NCBI GenBank assembly: GCA_038250905.1
Contig: JBBSBV010000015.1
Location: 35,875-99,874 of the forward strand
Reading direction: 5' to 3'
Length of the DNA: 64,000 nt
Source: JAENVU01 sp038250905
GTDB lineage: Bacteria; Actinomycetota; Acidimicrobiia; IMCC26256; JAENVU01
Under the pieces are notes generated by a model. That model made no database searches, was not told where the DNA came from, and saw only the letters and a program-made list of their open reading frames with translations. Numbering within the stretch: the stretch's first letter is position 1; each line of letters starts with the position of its first letter. A program made the position numbers and the translations under genes. Below, in pieces: positions 36,563-44,661 of the stretch.

Positions 36563-37921
36563 ATGTCTCGCCGCGCGGATCGCGTCACAGCGCCACACGA
36601 TGAGGTCACAACCACAGCTGTAGCGACCTCGTCGTATCGCGAGCCGAGCGTGCCGTCAAACGTCGCGTCGGACGACTCAACGGCGTCGACGTACAACCCC
36701 CGCTCGGCGCAGAGGCGCCGCGGGCCGCTCCGGGCGTGGCGCGCGCGACGATCGGCGAAGCGGAGGGCGAAGCGGAGGGTGAAGCGAGCGCGCTCGCGTC
36801 TCAACCGCACCGTCCGGCGGGTCGTGCTGGTTGCACTGCTCGTCTTCTCGGTGTCCTTGGCATGGTCGATCGGTGTGGCGCTGGCTCGGCCGACCGGCGA
36901 TCCCATGTCCACGAAGTTGGTGGAATGGGTTCGCGATCATGGGGGCAACGGCGTCGTGAACCGAGTCGAGAGCTGGTGGTACACCAGCCATCCCCCTCGG
37001 ATCGGGGGACTTCCGAAGGGGGGCAAGCTTCCGACCGCGCGTCGAACGTCGACCGTGCGGCAGCCGGTCGCTGCGCCTGCTCCGGCCCAGGTGCTGCCGC
37101 CGAACGTCGTGCCGTTCGCGCGCTCGCCGCTGCCGAACGAGGGGGTGTGGGCCCCGACGGGCAAGGTTGTCAACGGCAAGGCCGCCGTGTACGAGACGTT
37201 CCTGCGGCCCGACCCGATCCACACGAGCGAGGTCGTGGGCGCCGTGTGGATGGACGCGACCCGGCTGCGAGGTGCCCTCTACAACGGGATCGAGCTCCCA
37301 GGCGGCGGCCCGTGGGCGCGTCCGGCGCGGATCGCGCCGAACGACTACGCGGGGCTCGTTGCCGCGTTCAACTCGGGCTTCAAGCTCGACTCCTCCCTCG
37401 GCGGCTACTACACGGAAGGAAAAATCGTTCGCCCGCTCGTCGACGGTCGTGCCTCCCTCGTGATCTTCAGCGACGGGACGATGACCGTCGGAGTCTGGGG
37501 CCGTGACGTTCTTATGGGCCCCAACGTTGCCAGCGTGCGTCAGAACCTGAGCATGCTCGTCGACGGTGCGCAGAACACTGCCGCCGGCGACCCGAACGAC
37601 ACGCATCGTTGGGGCGACACGCTCGGTGGCCGGGTGTACGTGTGGCGCTCGGGGGTAGGGGTGGATGCCCGCGGCAATCTCATCTATGTCGGAGGTCCCG
37701 CGCTCAACGTCGGCACACTCGCCGACTTGCTCATCCGGGCCGGGGCCGTGCGCGCCATGGAACTCGACATCAACACGGCGTGGGTGAGCTACTTCACCTA
37801 CGCCGGCGGGGGCGGGGTCGGTCCGATCCAAGGTACCCGGCTGTTGCCCAACATGGACCGACCGCCGGACCGCTACCTCACCGGAAACTCTCGCGACTTC
37901 ATCGGGCTCTTCGCGCGTTGA
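36563..37921 (+). CDS. phosphodiester glycosidase (NAGPA/DUF2233) family exported protein
   Basis: 452 residues. Cytoplasmic Arg/Lys-rich tail (about 50-85), one TM segment (about 86-106, VLVALLVFSVSLAWSIGVAL), Pro-rich linker, then the NAGPA domain (about 235-450): YAGLVAAFNSGFKL, VDGRASLVIFSDGTMTVGVW, NLSMLVDGAQ and GAVRAMELDINTAWVSYFTY. The family removes a sugar from a phosphodiester or processes exopolysaccharide. Start at 36563 decided by GAGGAG 8 nt upstream. Confidence 0.87.
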   Translation: MSRRADRVTAPHDEVTTTAVATSSYREPSVPSNVASDDSTASTYNPRSAQRRRGPLRAWRARRSAKRRAKRRVKRARSRLNRTVRRVVLVALLVFSVSLAWSIGVALARPTGDPMSTKLVEWVRDHGGNGVVNRVESWWYTSHPPRIGGLPKGGKLPTARRTSTVRQPVAAPAPAQVLPPNVVPFARSPLPNEGVWAPTGKVVNGKAAVYETFLRPDPIHTSEVVGAVWMDATRLRGALYNGIELPGGGPWARPARIAPNDYAGLVAAFNSGFKLDSSLGGYYTEGKIVRPLVDGRASLVIFSDGTMTVGVWGRDVLMGPNVASVRQNLSMLVDGAQNTAAGDPNDTHRWGDTLGGRVYVWRSGVGVDARGNLIYVGGPALNVGTLADLLIRAGAVRAMELDINTAWVSYFTYAGGGGVGPIQGTRLLPNMDRPPDRYLTGNSRDFIGLFAR

Positions 37922-39281
37922 GGCCGGTTGGCGGAATTGACGGGACCGCGAACGGGTGTAGCGTGCGAGCACATCGCAAGCTCCCCATTTGTGGAGCGAC
38001 GCCGAACCGGTCAGTCCTAGACCTTGACCCACTGGCTTTTCGCCTCTTCTGCATCGACAGAATCGAAGGCGACATATGTGGTCCGACGTGTACGACGAAC
38101 TCGAAGAGAAGCGCGCGCGAGTGGAAATACTGCAACCCGAGACCAACGAGCAGGCCGTCGTGCAGGTGCAGGTGCAGGTGTCGGGGCCGGAGCGTCCTCC
38201 GGGCAGGGTGGAGTCCACTCAAACGACCCCGACCCGAGCGAGGGTAGAGACCGACCCACGCCTGAGACCGAGCAGTGGCCGAGGGTCACACCGCACGGCG
38301 CATTCGAGGGCCGTGGAGTTGGGTACCAAGAGCGCCGGCGGTGCGGGCCCCAGCTTCCACTGACTGGGAACTCGCACCGCCAAAATCAGCGAGTAGCCCA
38401 CCAAACCTGGGTTTTCCTGACGCCTGGCTCGTCGCTGGCCGCCTCGGTTTGGAACTGCGGACGAGGAAAGGCTCGCCGGTGTGCCGAACCAAGCGTTTGC
38501 GAGGTGCGAAAGCGGTGGACCGACTTCCCGAGTGGGACACAACCACATCCGGAGCGTGGGAGTTCGCGCGATCCCTAGCGTGGGAACGCCGCCGCCGGGA
38601 CGCTACGTTCGGCCATTGTGGACAAGGCCCCAGAGTTGTGTCGGTAACCCCTATCGGATCGAGCCCACCGCGTCTGGGTGTCGAGTGACCGAGTGGAGCG
38701 AAGACCTGCGGCCCGACTCGGTCCTTGAGTTCAGCGAGCAGATGTCGGGCGTGAGCGACCGAGCTGCGCGGAACCAACACACAATGAGCGGCACGCTCGA
38801 GCGACTCGCCGCCGCCCTCGAGGTTTGAGAAGACGCGGTGAGTTCCGCAAACCCGGACGACACCCCGGACTCAAGCGATGATTTTGGACTTCGGCAAGGA
38901 CTCGAGATGCGGTGCAGCCGCACGCATCTGAAACCGACGGAGAGCGTCGGGCGTCGTACCCGATCGCTTGTGCTGATCCTCTCGGACCAAATCGAAAGCG
39001 GCCGACGCAGCGGACGTCCTCGCTTGAATCAGCGTGAATCAGATCTAGATCCGAGATGATCGCTTTACGTAGGCAGGGGAAACCTCGAACCATTGATCGG
39101 CACTCGTTCACCGGACAAGGCACGCGAGGCGGGGCCGGGCCCCATTAGGGGGGTGGCCGCCGACCACCAGTCGACACGCCGATCTATCGCGTTCAGAAAT
39201 GCGATTTGACGGACCACATGCGGGGGACCGAGGTCGACCATGGGCTTACGCTCGTAGTAACTAATCATCTCGTATTTTTCC
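37922..39281. other. 1360-bp region without a well-supported gene
   Basis: Frames here are short, antisense to each other and mostly Arg/Ser/Pro-rich. A triple CAGGTG run occurs at 38163-38180. Two tiny plus-strand frames (38685-38828 and from 38838) and one minus-strand frame (39065-39268) are the only plausible coding stretches; the last is listed separately. Confidence 0.4.
39065..39268 (-). CDS. possible third gene of the kinase/HEPN operon
   Basis: 67 residues (MISYYERKPMVDLGPPHVVR at the start). It begins 13 nt after the stop of the HEPN-like gene on the same strand, with GTGAGGAAAA upstream of ATG. Composition is protein-like for the first 40 residues. No family recognised, and it could be a chance frame or a truncated fragment. 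Confidence 0.3.
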   Translation of the reverse strand: MISYYERKPMVDLGPPHVVRQIAFLNAIDRRVDWWSAATPLMGPGPASRALSGERVPINGSRFPLPT

Positions 39282-40829
39282 TCACTCCTGCTCGTCGTCT
39301 AGGGCTAGCAGCAACAGATAGAGTACGCCAACTTCGCAGACTAAGGTGGCCCTCTCCTTCCAGTCGTTCATGAATTCCTCTTCGTACTCGGAACTGAACG
39401 TCTCACCATGAGCAAAAGGATTCCGGATCTGCCTCGTGAACAGCTCAAGCTTCTTAGGCCAGCGAGTTCCCAAAGATGCCTCGAGAATCCCTACGTCAAG
39501 CCCATCTGCACGGGCGATCACGTTTAAACCTTGTCCGAGCGTCCCCACACTCTGCATCATAAAAGGCCGCGCAACCTCTGAGGCATTGAGGGTTGGAATT
39601 TCCTTCAGTACCGATCGGAAATCCTCCTCCCAACTATCCTCGCCGAAATGATTCGAGAGAATGCGAGAGAAGTGTCGCTTGAATAGCCTTTCAAAGTGGT
39701 TGATTATGGGAAGACAGGAGTTGATTGGCTCGATCTTGGACACGATCCGGCCAATAAATAGAGCCCGGAATAGCGGCTCGACGTGTCCGCTTAGAAGGGA
39801 GCTTGAGTACGAAACAAAGACACTACGAATCTGCTCTTGTGTTGCTGGATCAAGCTCTCGGATCTCGTCGTAGAACTCACCCCCGAGGATGGATCCTAGG
39901 GTTGTGATCGACCCTCCGACTTCTCGTGGGTCGAGTTCATCATGTTCCCACTCGGGCAACTTAGCAGCGACGAATGTCTCCGTGTGGAGTTTCCACTCCT
40001 CAGCAACGTCCGTGAATATTCCCTCGAGTCGCCTTCCGATCTCAAAGTAATCCTCCGAGCACATCCGAAGAAGGTAATTGGTAAATCCGATGCCCTTATA
40101 AATCGTCACCGATGCGTCATCGAGATTCTTTGCGACTTCCGACATCGCGTCGATACCCCTGCTGTCTCCACGTCCGGAGCCGGGAAGTGCGTGAAATCCT
40201 ATGAAGAACGGAATTCTCTTGGGATCTCGCGGTCGGACAGGGATCAATAATCCATCGTCAAAGAGTTTTAGGACAAGGTCTTCGGTCGGACGCTTGCAGA
40301 CCTGCAGCACATCCTTGCGATGGATTTCAATGGTCTTCGAATCCAAGCCCGGTAGGCCGTCCTGAAGCCAAAGAAATCGGAAATCCTCTACGTGGAACTC
40401 CTCAAACTCTTCGATCGCGTTTGACTGCGTGAACTTGTCAGCGACTGCAGTATGTTCGCTAGGGTTCAGCCAGGCTCTTAGGAGCAGATCCCACGCACCG
40501 AGTATTGGGAACGGAGAATAGGTCGTAACGTGTGCCTCGGTCATTAGTGTGCTGACCGCCTCCTGGATGGTTCGCAGGTTGCGGTTTCGCATCTTGATAC
40601 GGTAAAAAATGCAGCGATGTCCATACTGGTGTTGAACTAAGGGATGCCACAGAAATCGCGCCTGGGAATCGCCGAGATGCACTGCAAAAGGATTCTCACT
40701 TGCCGCAGCTTCGACAATCCACGAATCCCGATCGCCCATCATGACACCCGGGCTGGAAGTACGGGGAGCCTTAGATTCAGACAACGAGTCGTCGATCTTC
40801 TTAGACGGTTTAGGCATCGGCCCGCTCAC
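39282..40829 (-). CDS. HEPN-motif protein encoded with a Ser/Thr kinase (putative effector)
   Basis: 515 residues with no signal peptide or TM helix. The C-terminus (about 440-510) contains FTRQIRNPFAHGETFSSEYE followed by a long hydrophobic helix; R469-x4-H474 in RNPFAHG is the active-site pattern of HEPN domains, many of which are RNases of abortive-infection or toxin systems. The first 430 residues match nothing I recognise; they are helical with aromatic-rich segments. The gene is distinctly A+T-richer than its surroundings, suggesting horizontal acquisition. It starts (GTG 40829; ATG 40817 possible) 12 nt after the kinase stop, so both are one operon. The HEPN call rests on the motif and following helix only. 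Confidence 0.75.
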   Translation of the reverse strand: MSGPMPKPSKKIDDSLSESKAPRTSSPGVMMGDRDSWIVEAAASENPFAVHLGDSQARFLWHPLVQHQYGHRCIFYRIKMRNRNLRTIQEAVSTLMTEAHVTTYSPFPILGAWDLLLRAWLNPSEHTAVADKFTQSNAIEEFEEFHVEDFRFLWLQDGLPGLDSKTIEIHRKDVLQVCKRPTEDLVLKLFDDGLLIPVRPRDPKRIPFFIGFHALPGSGRGDSRGIDAMSEVAKNLDDASVTIYKGIGFTNYLLRMCSEDYFEIGRRLEGIFTDVAEEWKLHTETFVAAKLPEWEHDELDPREVGGSITTLGSILGGEFYDEIRELDPATQEQIRSVFVSYSSSLLSGHVEPLFRALFIGRIVSKIEPINSCLPIINHFERLFKRHFSRILSNHFGEDSWEEDFRSVLKEIPTLNASEVARPFMMQSVGTLGQGLNVIARADGLDVGILEASLGTRWPKKLELFTRQIRNPFAHGETFSSEYEEEFMNDWKERATLVCEVGVLYLLLLALDDEQE

Positions 40830-40841
40830 GAGGTCGTGTGG

Positions 40842-41975
40842 TCATAAGTCCTTGTCCTGTCGTTCGAGTTGGATTCCTCGGACGCCGGCCGCTACAAGTT
40901 GGGCCAACTCCTGAAGGGCTTCGTGAGGGTCTGGGAAGTGGACGCCGACACTCTCCTTCGCGCTCACACTTTCGGGATCGAGGTCGAGAATCGCGGCCGC
41001 GACTTCGGCGAGCTCGGGAGAATTCTTCTCCAAATCGACATTGATGGACCACGGGCGATATGCAAGCGGAGCGAGCGCATCGTGAATTTGCCAGAGCTCG
41101 CCTCGATCTGCCGGCTCCTTTGCCATCGCTCGTGCGATGGCGTCAGAAACGGCGGGAGTGATGGCCGGATTTGTCTCCGAAATTGACGGGACAGGGTCGA
41201 GGCAATGTTGACGAAAGAGCGCTGGGACGTTCCCCTTGTAAGGAAGCTCGCCGGCAAGAAGCTGAAAGACCGAGATCCCAAACTGATAGATATCGGTCGC
41301 CTCGGTGGCCCGATCTGAATTCCACTGTTCGGGCGCGCAGTATGCCGGCGAGTTGAAGTTGAATACCGTATGTTCTCTCGTCGTCTTGTCGAGCACCCGC
41401 GACAGCCCAAAGTCACAGACTTTGGGCAGCCCAAGCCAAAGAAGAACATTCCCGGGCTTGACGTCTCGGTGCAGGATACCCTTCGAATGCGCGAATTCGA
41501 GTGCGCTGCATATCTGAAGGGACACGTATGCGCCCATTGCGAGCGCAGCGGAGCTGTCCGCGGACACATGAAGGCGGGGTGCCCATTCGGCAAGGCTCGG
41601 CCCTTCGACATACTCCATTACGACGAATGGGACCGATATTCCCTCGTCTTCGATTGTTCCCACGTCGAGGGTGGACACGATATTCGGGTGACCGATGAGA
41701 CCGGCAGCGTGCCGTGCCTCATCTTGAAGGACGGCGTGTAGGTCTGGAGCAGAGGCGGTCACGCCGGCGTCTACAACCTTCACCGCGACGTCCCGCTGAA
41801 GGCTGGTGTCTGTAGCTCTCCATACCGCGCCCATTCCTCCGCGAGCGCGAAGCTGCAAGAGTTCGTACCGTTCGCCCAAGAGAGACCCTGCCGTGAGCAT
41901 GCGAGGCGGGACACTATCGACATCCGTTGTACCGCCGCCAGAAGGGAATGGAGATCCACTCCGGACTGGCGGCAT
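40842..41975 (-). CDS. soluble Ser/Thr protein kinase paired with a HEPN-motif protein
   Basis: 377 residues, a complete Hanks-type kinase: glycine loop ARGGMGAVW (about 44-51), VAVKVV with Lys66, HRDVKPGN (169-176), DFG (188-190) and CAPEQW in place of the usual APE (about 213-218), then a 90-residue helical tail. Unlike the three kinases at 57-63.6 kb it has no TM segment or ectodomain. It is the first gene of a two-gene operon with the HEPN-motif protein. By analogy with defence kinases it may sense infection and activate or restrain its partner; this is inference. ATG at 41900, just before the kinase domain, is an alternative start. Confidence 0.9.
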   Translation of the reverse strand: MPPVRSGSPFPSGGGTTDVDSVPPRMLTAGSLLGERYELLQLRARGGMGAVWRATDTSLQRDVAVKVVDAGVTASAPDLHAVLQDEARHAAGLIGHPNIVSTLDVGTIEDEGISVPFVVMEYVEGPSLAEWAPRLHVSADSSAALAMGAYVSLQICSALEFAHSKGILHRDVKPGNVLLWLGLPKVCDFGLSRVLDKTTREHTVFNFNSPAYCAPEQWNSDRATEATDIYQFGISVFQLLAGELPYKGNVPALFRQHCLDPVPSISETNPAITPAVSDAIARAMAKEPADRGELWQIHDALAPLAYRPWSINVDLEKNSPELAEVAAAILDLDPESVSAKESVGVHFPDPHEALQELAQLVAAGVRGIQLERQDKDL

Positions 41976-42177
41976 GCCCTTGCGCTACGAGAACCCAGTT
42001 CCCGTCCTTAAGGCGAACGGAAGCCGGTGCTGCGATACGCGTCCGGTGGCACCAGTGGTGTCAGTGCGGCGTCGCTCCACCCGCTTCGGTCCGTAATCCC
42101 GCAGCAATGGCAATACTCAGGATCGTCTGAAACGGCCCTTCCGCAGCCGTCGGAGTGTTCAGCTCGAGGCCGCCGAA

Positions 42178-42202
42178 CATCGGGCTGGTAGCCCCGATCA
42201 TC
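42178..42202. repeat. dispersed palindrome, cluster copy 1
   Basis: ATCGGGCT/AGCCCCGAT arms with a one-base bulge around GGT; about 20 nt match the reverse complement of the copy at 31993. Confidence 0.6.
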
Positions 42203-42209
42203 CCGCGAC

Positions 42210-42230
42210 CATCGGGTCCACGACTCCGAC
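42210..42230. repeat. dispersed palindrome, cluster copy 2
   Basis: CATCGGGTC-CAC-GACTCCGACG; one-base bulge in the right arm. Confidence 0.5.
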
Positions 42231-42261
42231 GAGCTTCACCGGGTCGACAAACCGCCTCAAC

Positions 42262-42284
42262 CATCGGGGCGTTCCACCGATCGG
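42262..42284. repeat. dispersed palindrome, cluster copy 3
   Basis: CATCGGGG...CACCGATCGG; degenerate arms ATCGG/CCGAT. Confidence 0.4.
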
Positions 42285-42291
42285 ATCAACA

Positions 42292-42310
42292 ATCGGGCAC
42301 CCGACCCGAT
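42292..42310. repeat. dispersed palindrome, cluster copy 4
   Basis: ATCGGG/CCCGAT arms around CACCCGA, followed by GCACCG as in the copy at 44296. It lies 75 nt past the 3' end of the DUF6036-like gene. Confidence 0.65.
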
Positions 42311-42384
42311 GCACCGGGGTCTTCGGTTGGGAACCCGCACGCCTCATGGTGCAACGACACCCGGGCTTGTCCGAAGCGTCACGT

Positions 42385-42912
42385 TTACCCGAAGAGGTCG
42401 TCGAGCAGTGCGCGCGCCTTCTCCTTGAGCGGTTCAGCGCTGTAGTACTCAGTGAACAAGGCTTCTGCTTCCTTCGCCGTATTCACACCGCATGCTGCGA
42501 CAAGGACCTCGATGTCCTCGAAGTCCCGTCGGCCACGCGCGGCGTGCAGCTTCATTGCAAGGAGCAACTCGGGTCTTCCAACCTCGACGACGACCGAGTC
42601 AACGTCGCGGATGACACTCCAGGCCGGTTCCGGGTGATCTGGGTCAGGTTGAAACATTCGGACCTTCGTGTTGAGCCAATCCGCCGGCCATCCGTGGAGG
42701 TCGGCGAGCCGCTCGACCGATCTCATGACCACATCCTCCGGATGGGCATCGAGTGCGTCGATATCGCGCGTCGCAGTTCTGCGGTCGTCGTACTGGAGAG
42801 CGACGGCTGCTCCACCGACGATTCTGATTCGAACAGTCTCGTTCTGCTTGCGGAGATCCTCCACCAACAGATCGATCGCCTGGATCAGTTGCTCGGTCGT
42901 GAAGGTAGCCAC
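42385..42912 (-). CDS. DUF6036-like nucleotidyltransferase (toxin candidate)
   Basis: 175 residues. Nucleotidyltransferase core: IRIVGGAAVALQYDDRRTAT then RDIDAL, giving Gly33-Gly34 and Asp50/Asp52; later RPELLLAMKLHAARGRRDFE and DIEVLVAACG match the family's C-terminal helix. It begins 2 nt after the stop of an XRE regulator on the same strand, the usual layout of a TA-like pair. Probable RNA or protein nucleotidyltransferase toxin. Confidence 0.85.
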   Translation of the reverse strand: MATFTTEQLIQAIDLLVEDLRKQNETVRIRIVGGAAVALQYDDRRTATRDIDALDAHPEDVVMRSVERLADLHGWPADWLNTKVRMFQPDPDHPEPAWSVIRDVDSVVVEVGRPELLLAMKLHAARGRRDFEDIEVLVAACGVNTAKEAEALFTEYYSAEPLKEKARALLDDLFG

Positions 42913-42914
42913 AC

Positions 42915-43499
42915 CTAAACGCTCACGAGTTCGCTGGGGTCCAGGTACAACCGACGCTTGCTGAACGCGCGAGGCGTTGCAGCCCTGACGAGGTCGCGCG
43001 TCGCTGGCAGATCTTCAATCCACCAGTCTGAATCGGCGACCCGACGCTCGTCGTCAACCCAAGTTGGAAGCGGGAGGCCGTCTCGGCCGAGAACGAACTC
43101 GACTAACGCTGCAAGAAGCGCGTCGTAACGAGAATCTCCAAGCAGTACTGGCGGGGTCACACAAAGTGCGACGCGCAGTGCAGGATCAGATCGCTCAAGG
43201 TCGTCGTTCAATCCCAGCCACGCTCGATAGGCAGAGCGTTCCTCACCGATCGCGAGGAACTGGCGGATCTCCTCAGCGGCATCGGCGACTGTGTCGCTCG
43301 TTGTAGGCAATACACAGAGGTTCGCCCCGGCCGCACGGACAAGGTCGGTCACGGTCTGGAACTTCGCATCCCGTTTCCCAGACTCGATCGCAGCAATGTT
43401 CGGCTGATAGTCCTGGGCCCGCGAAGCAAGAGCGCGCTGTGTGAGGCGCGCGATGCCACGGGCTTGCCTTACCGCCGAGGATGCCGACGTTGCTGTCAT
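42915..43499 (-). CDS. XRE-family regulator paired with the nucleotidyltransferase (antitoxin candidate)
   Basis: 194 residues. An N-terminal helix-turn-helix (VRQARGIARLTQRALASRAQ, then YQPNIAAIESGKRDAKFQTV) is followed by a C-terminal helical domain that probably contacts the toxin. ATG at 43499 is preferred: it gives the normal N-terminus, and a 14-nt palindrome overlaps it, suggesting an operator and a short or absent leader. A longer upstream reading has Cys/Arg-rich filler sequence. Confidence 0.85.
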   Translation of the reverse strand: MTATSASSAVRQARGIARLTQRALASRAQDYQPNIAAIESGKRDAKFQTVTDLVRAAGANLCVLPTTSDTVADAAEEIRQFLAIGEERSAYRAWLGLNDDLERSDPALRVALCVTPPVLLGDSRYDALLAALVEFVLGRDGLPLPTWVDDERRVADSDWWIEDLPATRDLVRAATPRAFSKRRLYLDPSELVSV

Positions 43500-43509
43500 A
43501 CAAGTATGA
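43496..43509. promoter_or_regulatory. palindrome over the XRE start codon (putative operator)
   Basis: TCATAC-AA-GTATGA is a perfect inverted repeat that includes the ATG of the XRE gene. An AT-rich stretch (TATCAT on the minus strand) just upstream could be a -10 element. Fits autorepression by the XRE protein, with a leaderless transcript. Confidence 0.6.
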
Positions 43510-43627
43510 TATCGGAAGTTATATCGCGGCGCAAGAGGGCAAGCCACGCCTCTTGGCCGCACGGACTCTGTGACTCTGAGGCACGCCCGACGATATCCTT
43601 ACCCTCTACAGAAAGTAAGGAGTCGCC

Positions 43628-43876
43628 GTGGATGCTGCAGCGAGGGTGACATCGAAGGGGCAGGTGACGGTACCCAAGGCGGTGCGGGAAGCCCTCGGCA
43701 TCAAGGAGGGCGACCAGATCGTCTTCCGGGTCGAAGGCAATCGAGCCGTTCTCGCGCGTACGCCGGACTTTCTGGAGCTGGCTGGGTCGATTCGGGTTCC
43801 GGCCGCAAAGCGCAACGTGGCCTGGGACGAGGTGCTGCGCCGTACACGTTCTGACCGAGGCGCAACTCGACGGTGA
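43628..43876 (+). CDS. AbrB/MazE-type (VapB-like) antitoxin
   Basis: 82 residues. RVTSKGQVTVPKAVREALGI, then KEGDQIVFRVEGNRAVL is the SpoVT/AbrB swapped-hairpin DNA-binding domain. GTG start with AAGGAG 6 nt upstream. Overlaps the PIN gene by 4 nt (GTGA). The C-terminal tail should wrap the toxin. Confidence 0.92.
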   Translation: MDAAARVTSKGQVTVPKAVREALGIKEGDQIVFRVEGNRAVLARTPDFLELAGSIRVPAAKRNVAWDEVLRRTRSDRGATRR

Positions 43877-44274
43877 GCGCTTTCATCGACACGAACATTC
43901 TTGTTCGGCACCTGACCGGCGATCCCCCGGACATGGCGCAGCGGGCGACCCGCTATCTCGGTTCGGAACGTGACCTCCTCCTGGTGGACCTCGTCGTTGC
44001 TGAGACGGTCTACGTCCTGGAGTCGTTCTACGAGGCGCCTCGCGGCCAGGTGGCTGAGGCAATCCGATCGTTGATCGCGTTCGACTCAATCGTGTGCGTC
44101 GATCCGGCACTGCTGCTTCGCGCCGTCGAGGTCTACGAGACCGATCGTCTCGACTTCGCGGAGGCCTATCTGGTTGCCTGTGCCGAGACCACTGAGGTCG
44201 GTCGCGTGGCGTCATTCGATCGGGCCGTCGATCGGATCGACACGGTCGAACGAGTCGAGCCACCTCGAACCTGA
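43873..44274 (+). CDS. PIN-domain ribonuclease toxin (VapC-like)
   Basis: 133 residues. Acidic PIN residues are all present: Asp6 in FIDTNIL, Glu44 in VAETVYVLE, Asp94 in LDFAEAYL and Asp116 in VASFDRAVD. Such toxins cut tRNA or rRNA. Coupled to the AbrB-type antitoxin by a GTGA overlap. A strong palindrome lies 21 nt after the stop. Confidence 0.93.
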   Translation: MSAFIDTNILVRHLTGDPPDMAQRATRYLGSERDLLLVDLVVAETVYVLESFYEAPRGQVAEAIRSLIAFDSIVCVDPALLLRAVEVYETDRLDFAEAYLVACAETTEVGRVASFDRAVDRIDTVERVEPPRT

Positions 44275-44295
44275 CCCGGTAGATGCCAACTCGGC

Positions 44296-44316
44296 CATCG
44301 GGTTGTGAACCCGATG
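44296..44316. repeat. dispersed palindrome, best copy
   Basis: Perfect 9-bp arms CATCGGGTT/AACCCGATG around GTG, downstream of the PIN toxin. Confidence 0.8.
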
Positions 44317-44395
44317 CACCGCCTTCAGGCCCGTTCGACGTACGTCAGGGCATCGTCGGCTAGCACCGCCCCGACCGTGTGGGGTATCGACGCCT

Positions 44396-44500
44396 TTACG
44401 CCGGGTTGAGCAGACGTTCCATACCCGTCGCGCGAATGAGTGTGACGCCGGTGCCGGTGAGGTTCGACAGGGTGATCGTGAACGCGTGGTCGGCGTCGGG
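44396..44500 (-). pseudogene. 3' fragment of an extracellular-type protein
   Basis: About 33 residues before a stop: DADHAFTITLSNLTGTGVTL then IRATGMERLLNPA, a beta-sandwich-like ending. No start or upstream frame. Confidence 0.35.
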
Positions 44501-44570
44501 CAAAGCGTCGGGCCATCAGCGTCGCAACCGGCTCCCGGCCGAGCAGTTCGACATATCGCAGTTCAGGCCT

Positions 44571-44661
44571 TCAGGCGGTCGCCTTGAAGGCGTACAGCTT
44601 GCCGTCGTCGGCTCCGACGTAGACGGATCCGTTCTGGGATCGGACCCGGACGTTGGCGTCA
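44571..44661 (-). pseudogene. 3' fragment of a PQQ-like beta-propeller protein
   Basis: About 29 residues: DANVRVRSQNGSVYVGADDG then KLYAFKATA and a stop. GSVYVGADDGKLYAFKA is a characteristic PQQ-type blade repeat. The remainder of the propeller is missing. Confidence 0.5.

Larger units (their letters stand above)
41976..42384. other. 409-bp region carrying four palindromes
   Basis: No gene. It contains the kinase operon promoter and a cluster of palindromes (42178, 42210, 42262, 42292), the densest cluster in the window. Confidence 0.55.

Noticed and set aside
38017..38090. Minus-strand fragment TTYVAFDSVDAEEA resembling a TIR-like N-terminus
   Set aside because: About 20 residues only, followed by a stop; resemblance too short to support.
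38163..38180. Three tandem CAGGTG units
   Set aside because: Too short and isolated to be a meaningful repeat array.
38685..38828. Tiny plus-strand frame (47 codons) with an orderly helical C-terminus
   Set aside because: GTG start without a ribosome-binding site and no recognised family; left as part of the gene-poor region.
42178..42310. Palindrome cluster as a CRISPR array
   Set aside because: Units are palindromic, unequal in spacing and degenerate, with no direct repeats or cas genes.
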